Below, piece after piece: positions 62,816 to 64,000 of a DNA stretch of 64,000 bases. The position numbers were made by a program, and so were the translations under genes. The notes beneath the pieces were generated by a model. The model was not told the origin of the DNA. It was given only the letters and a program-made list of their open reading frames with translations, and made no database searches. This stretch comes from Zonotrichia leucophrys gambelii (taxonomy: Eukaryota; Chordata; Aves; Passeriformes; Passerellidae), in the NCBI RefSeq assembly GCF_028769735.1, contig NC_088177.1, positions 25,328,099 to 25,392,098 of the forward strand, given 5' to 3'. Positions within the stretch are counted from its first letter, which is position 1, and every line of letters begins with the position of its first letter.

Positions 62816-64000
62816 TAATGTCCCCATTGTGCACAAGTCCTACTGGCTTTGCCACACTTGTCCCCACAAGTTGTGTCCTGCCAGGGTGGACACTGGAGCA
62901 GTGGGCCCATTGAGTAGCAGGGATCATAGTGCAGAGCTGTCCTCACAACTGTTTTGGATGGGAGCTTCCTCCCTGGCTCCTGCCCTATCTGTGCATTCAC
63001 CCAGGCCAGAGGCAGCATGACAAGGAGATGAGCCCTGGTGGCATGGGACACCAGCACCTGTAGCTGCACCCAGCTCATAAATTCCCTACCCTAACTCCAG
63101 AGCTGGTTTAGCACAAAAAAAATGGTTTTTGCCCAAAAGTATGCTGCAAATGACAAGAGACAATAACAAAACATTCCCAAATTCTGTATTCAACATATTG
63201 TATAAAAGAAAAAGCTGTAGACCTTTATGCTTTGTTGAGGAGGATTTTCTGAAGTCTTGTTCTCACAGATGTGATACCAGAACTTTGGAAACATCCCAAG
63301 AAATTAAAAGTTTTTCAAGCTCAGGTGGAGTACTAATTCAGGAAACAAGCCATGAGAGGGAGGTATTTAAGGCAGCATTTATGAATCTACAGTGCAGCCA
63401 ACTGGGCACATCTATTAACCATCTTGCTACAATAGTAACATGTTTTTTCAAGAGATACTGCCATGCTCCAGTGAAACACACCATACACACTTGGTAATGG
63501 CACGGTTTTGAAATTTCAATTTCACGCAAAAGAAAGTTCAGGCATTGTTTTTCTCCTTCAGGCAAGAATGGAAATTCCTGATGCAAGTAGGAAATTGCCC
63601 AGGGGTACTTCTCTTCATGAACACAGTGTGTATACTAAGTCCAAACACAACCTTCAGAAAACCTCCTGAAGGAGCTGCATTAAGTCTACAAGATGGTTGC
63701 TATTCCCTCTGCAGGTTCTGTAGAAGATTGACACAGAATTCCTGATATTATCCTAAAGTACAGGTTAAAGCTACTCGAAAAAAATTGTTAAAAGTATTTT
63801 TCACATTGTTCATGAAGACTGTTGTGGCTTCTACTGACTCCAAATTCAATTATCCATTTTCAATAATACATACTAGAAGAGAGTAAGCATGCAAGAGGAT
63901 AACCATTGTTATTGTATAAGAGATATTTTTGCCAGCTTTCATAAGTATATAGGCATGTTTTTCACTTTCAGATACCATCGCCAGGGAAAAAGACTAAGTT
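62816..64000. other. Unique non-coding sequence to the window end
   Basis: A G+C-richer patch follows the CR1 to about 63080, open for 87 codons on the minus strand without a recognisable domain. The rest is A+T-rich, with a 122-codon plus frame at 63129-63497 that resembles nothing known. Confidence 0.5.

Overview
The window looks like nuclear DNA of a bird. It is A+T-rich and has no compact gene layout, operons or bacterial-type genes. Its recognisable repeats are an avian set: several CR1 LINE 3' ends, two solo LTRs of one endogenous-retrovirus family with 6-bp target-site duplications, and an older ERVL-type LTR of a kind common in bird genomes. A songbird-like genome is possible, but I cannot settle the species or order from sequence alone.

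Layout. Positions 1-20,003 are unique A+T-rich sequence with a few homopolymer tracts, a G-run cluster near 15,380 and a short 8-bp tandem repeat near 18,680. Positions 20,004-20,600 are a plus-strand solo LTR. From 20,601 to 34,535 is unique sequence with one CR1 3' end (28.1-28.3 kb), a small 9-bp tandem repeat and a C-rich tract. From 34,536 to about 35,912 is a minus-strand CR1 that still holds the 3' part of a reverse-transcriptase ORF, broken by frameshifts and stops. From about 37,486 to 38,585 is a minus-strand ERVL-type LTR. From 38.6 to 50.4 kb is unique sequence, with stretches that resemble conserved non-coding elements. At 50,448-50,938 is a plus-strand CR1 3' end. From 50.9 to 60.4 kb is unique sequence. 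At 60,423-61,042 is the second solo LTR, on the minus strand. At about 62,712-62,815 is a last CR1 3' end.

I recognise no host protein-coding exon, tRNA, rRNA or other structured RNA gene. The open frames are short (at most about 187 codons), resemble no family I know, and mostly lie in A+T-rich DNA or inside repeats. The window is best read as intergenic DNA or the inside of a long intron. Its best-supported content is the transposable-element record. The regulatory-element suggestions rest on motif appearance only, because no cross-species alignment was available.
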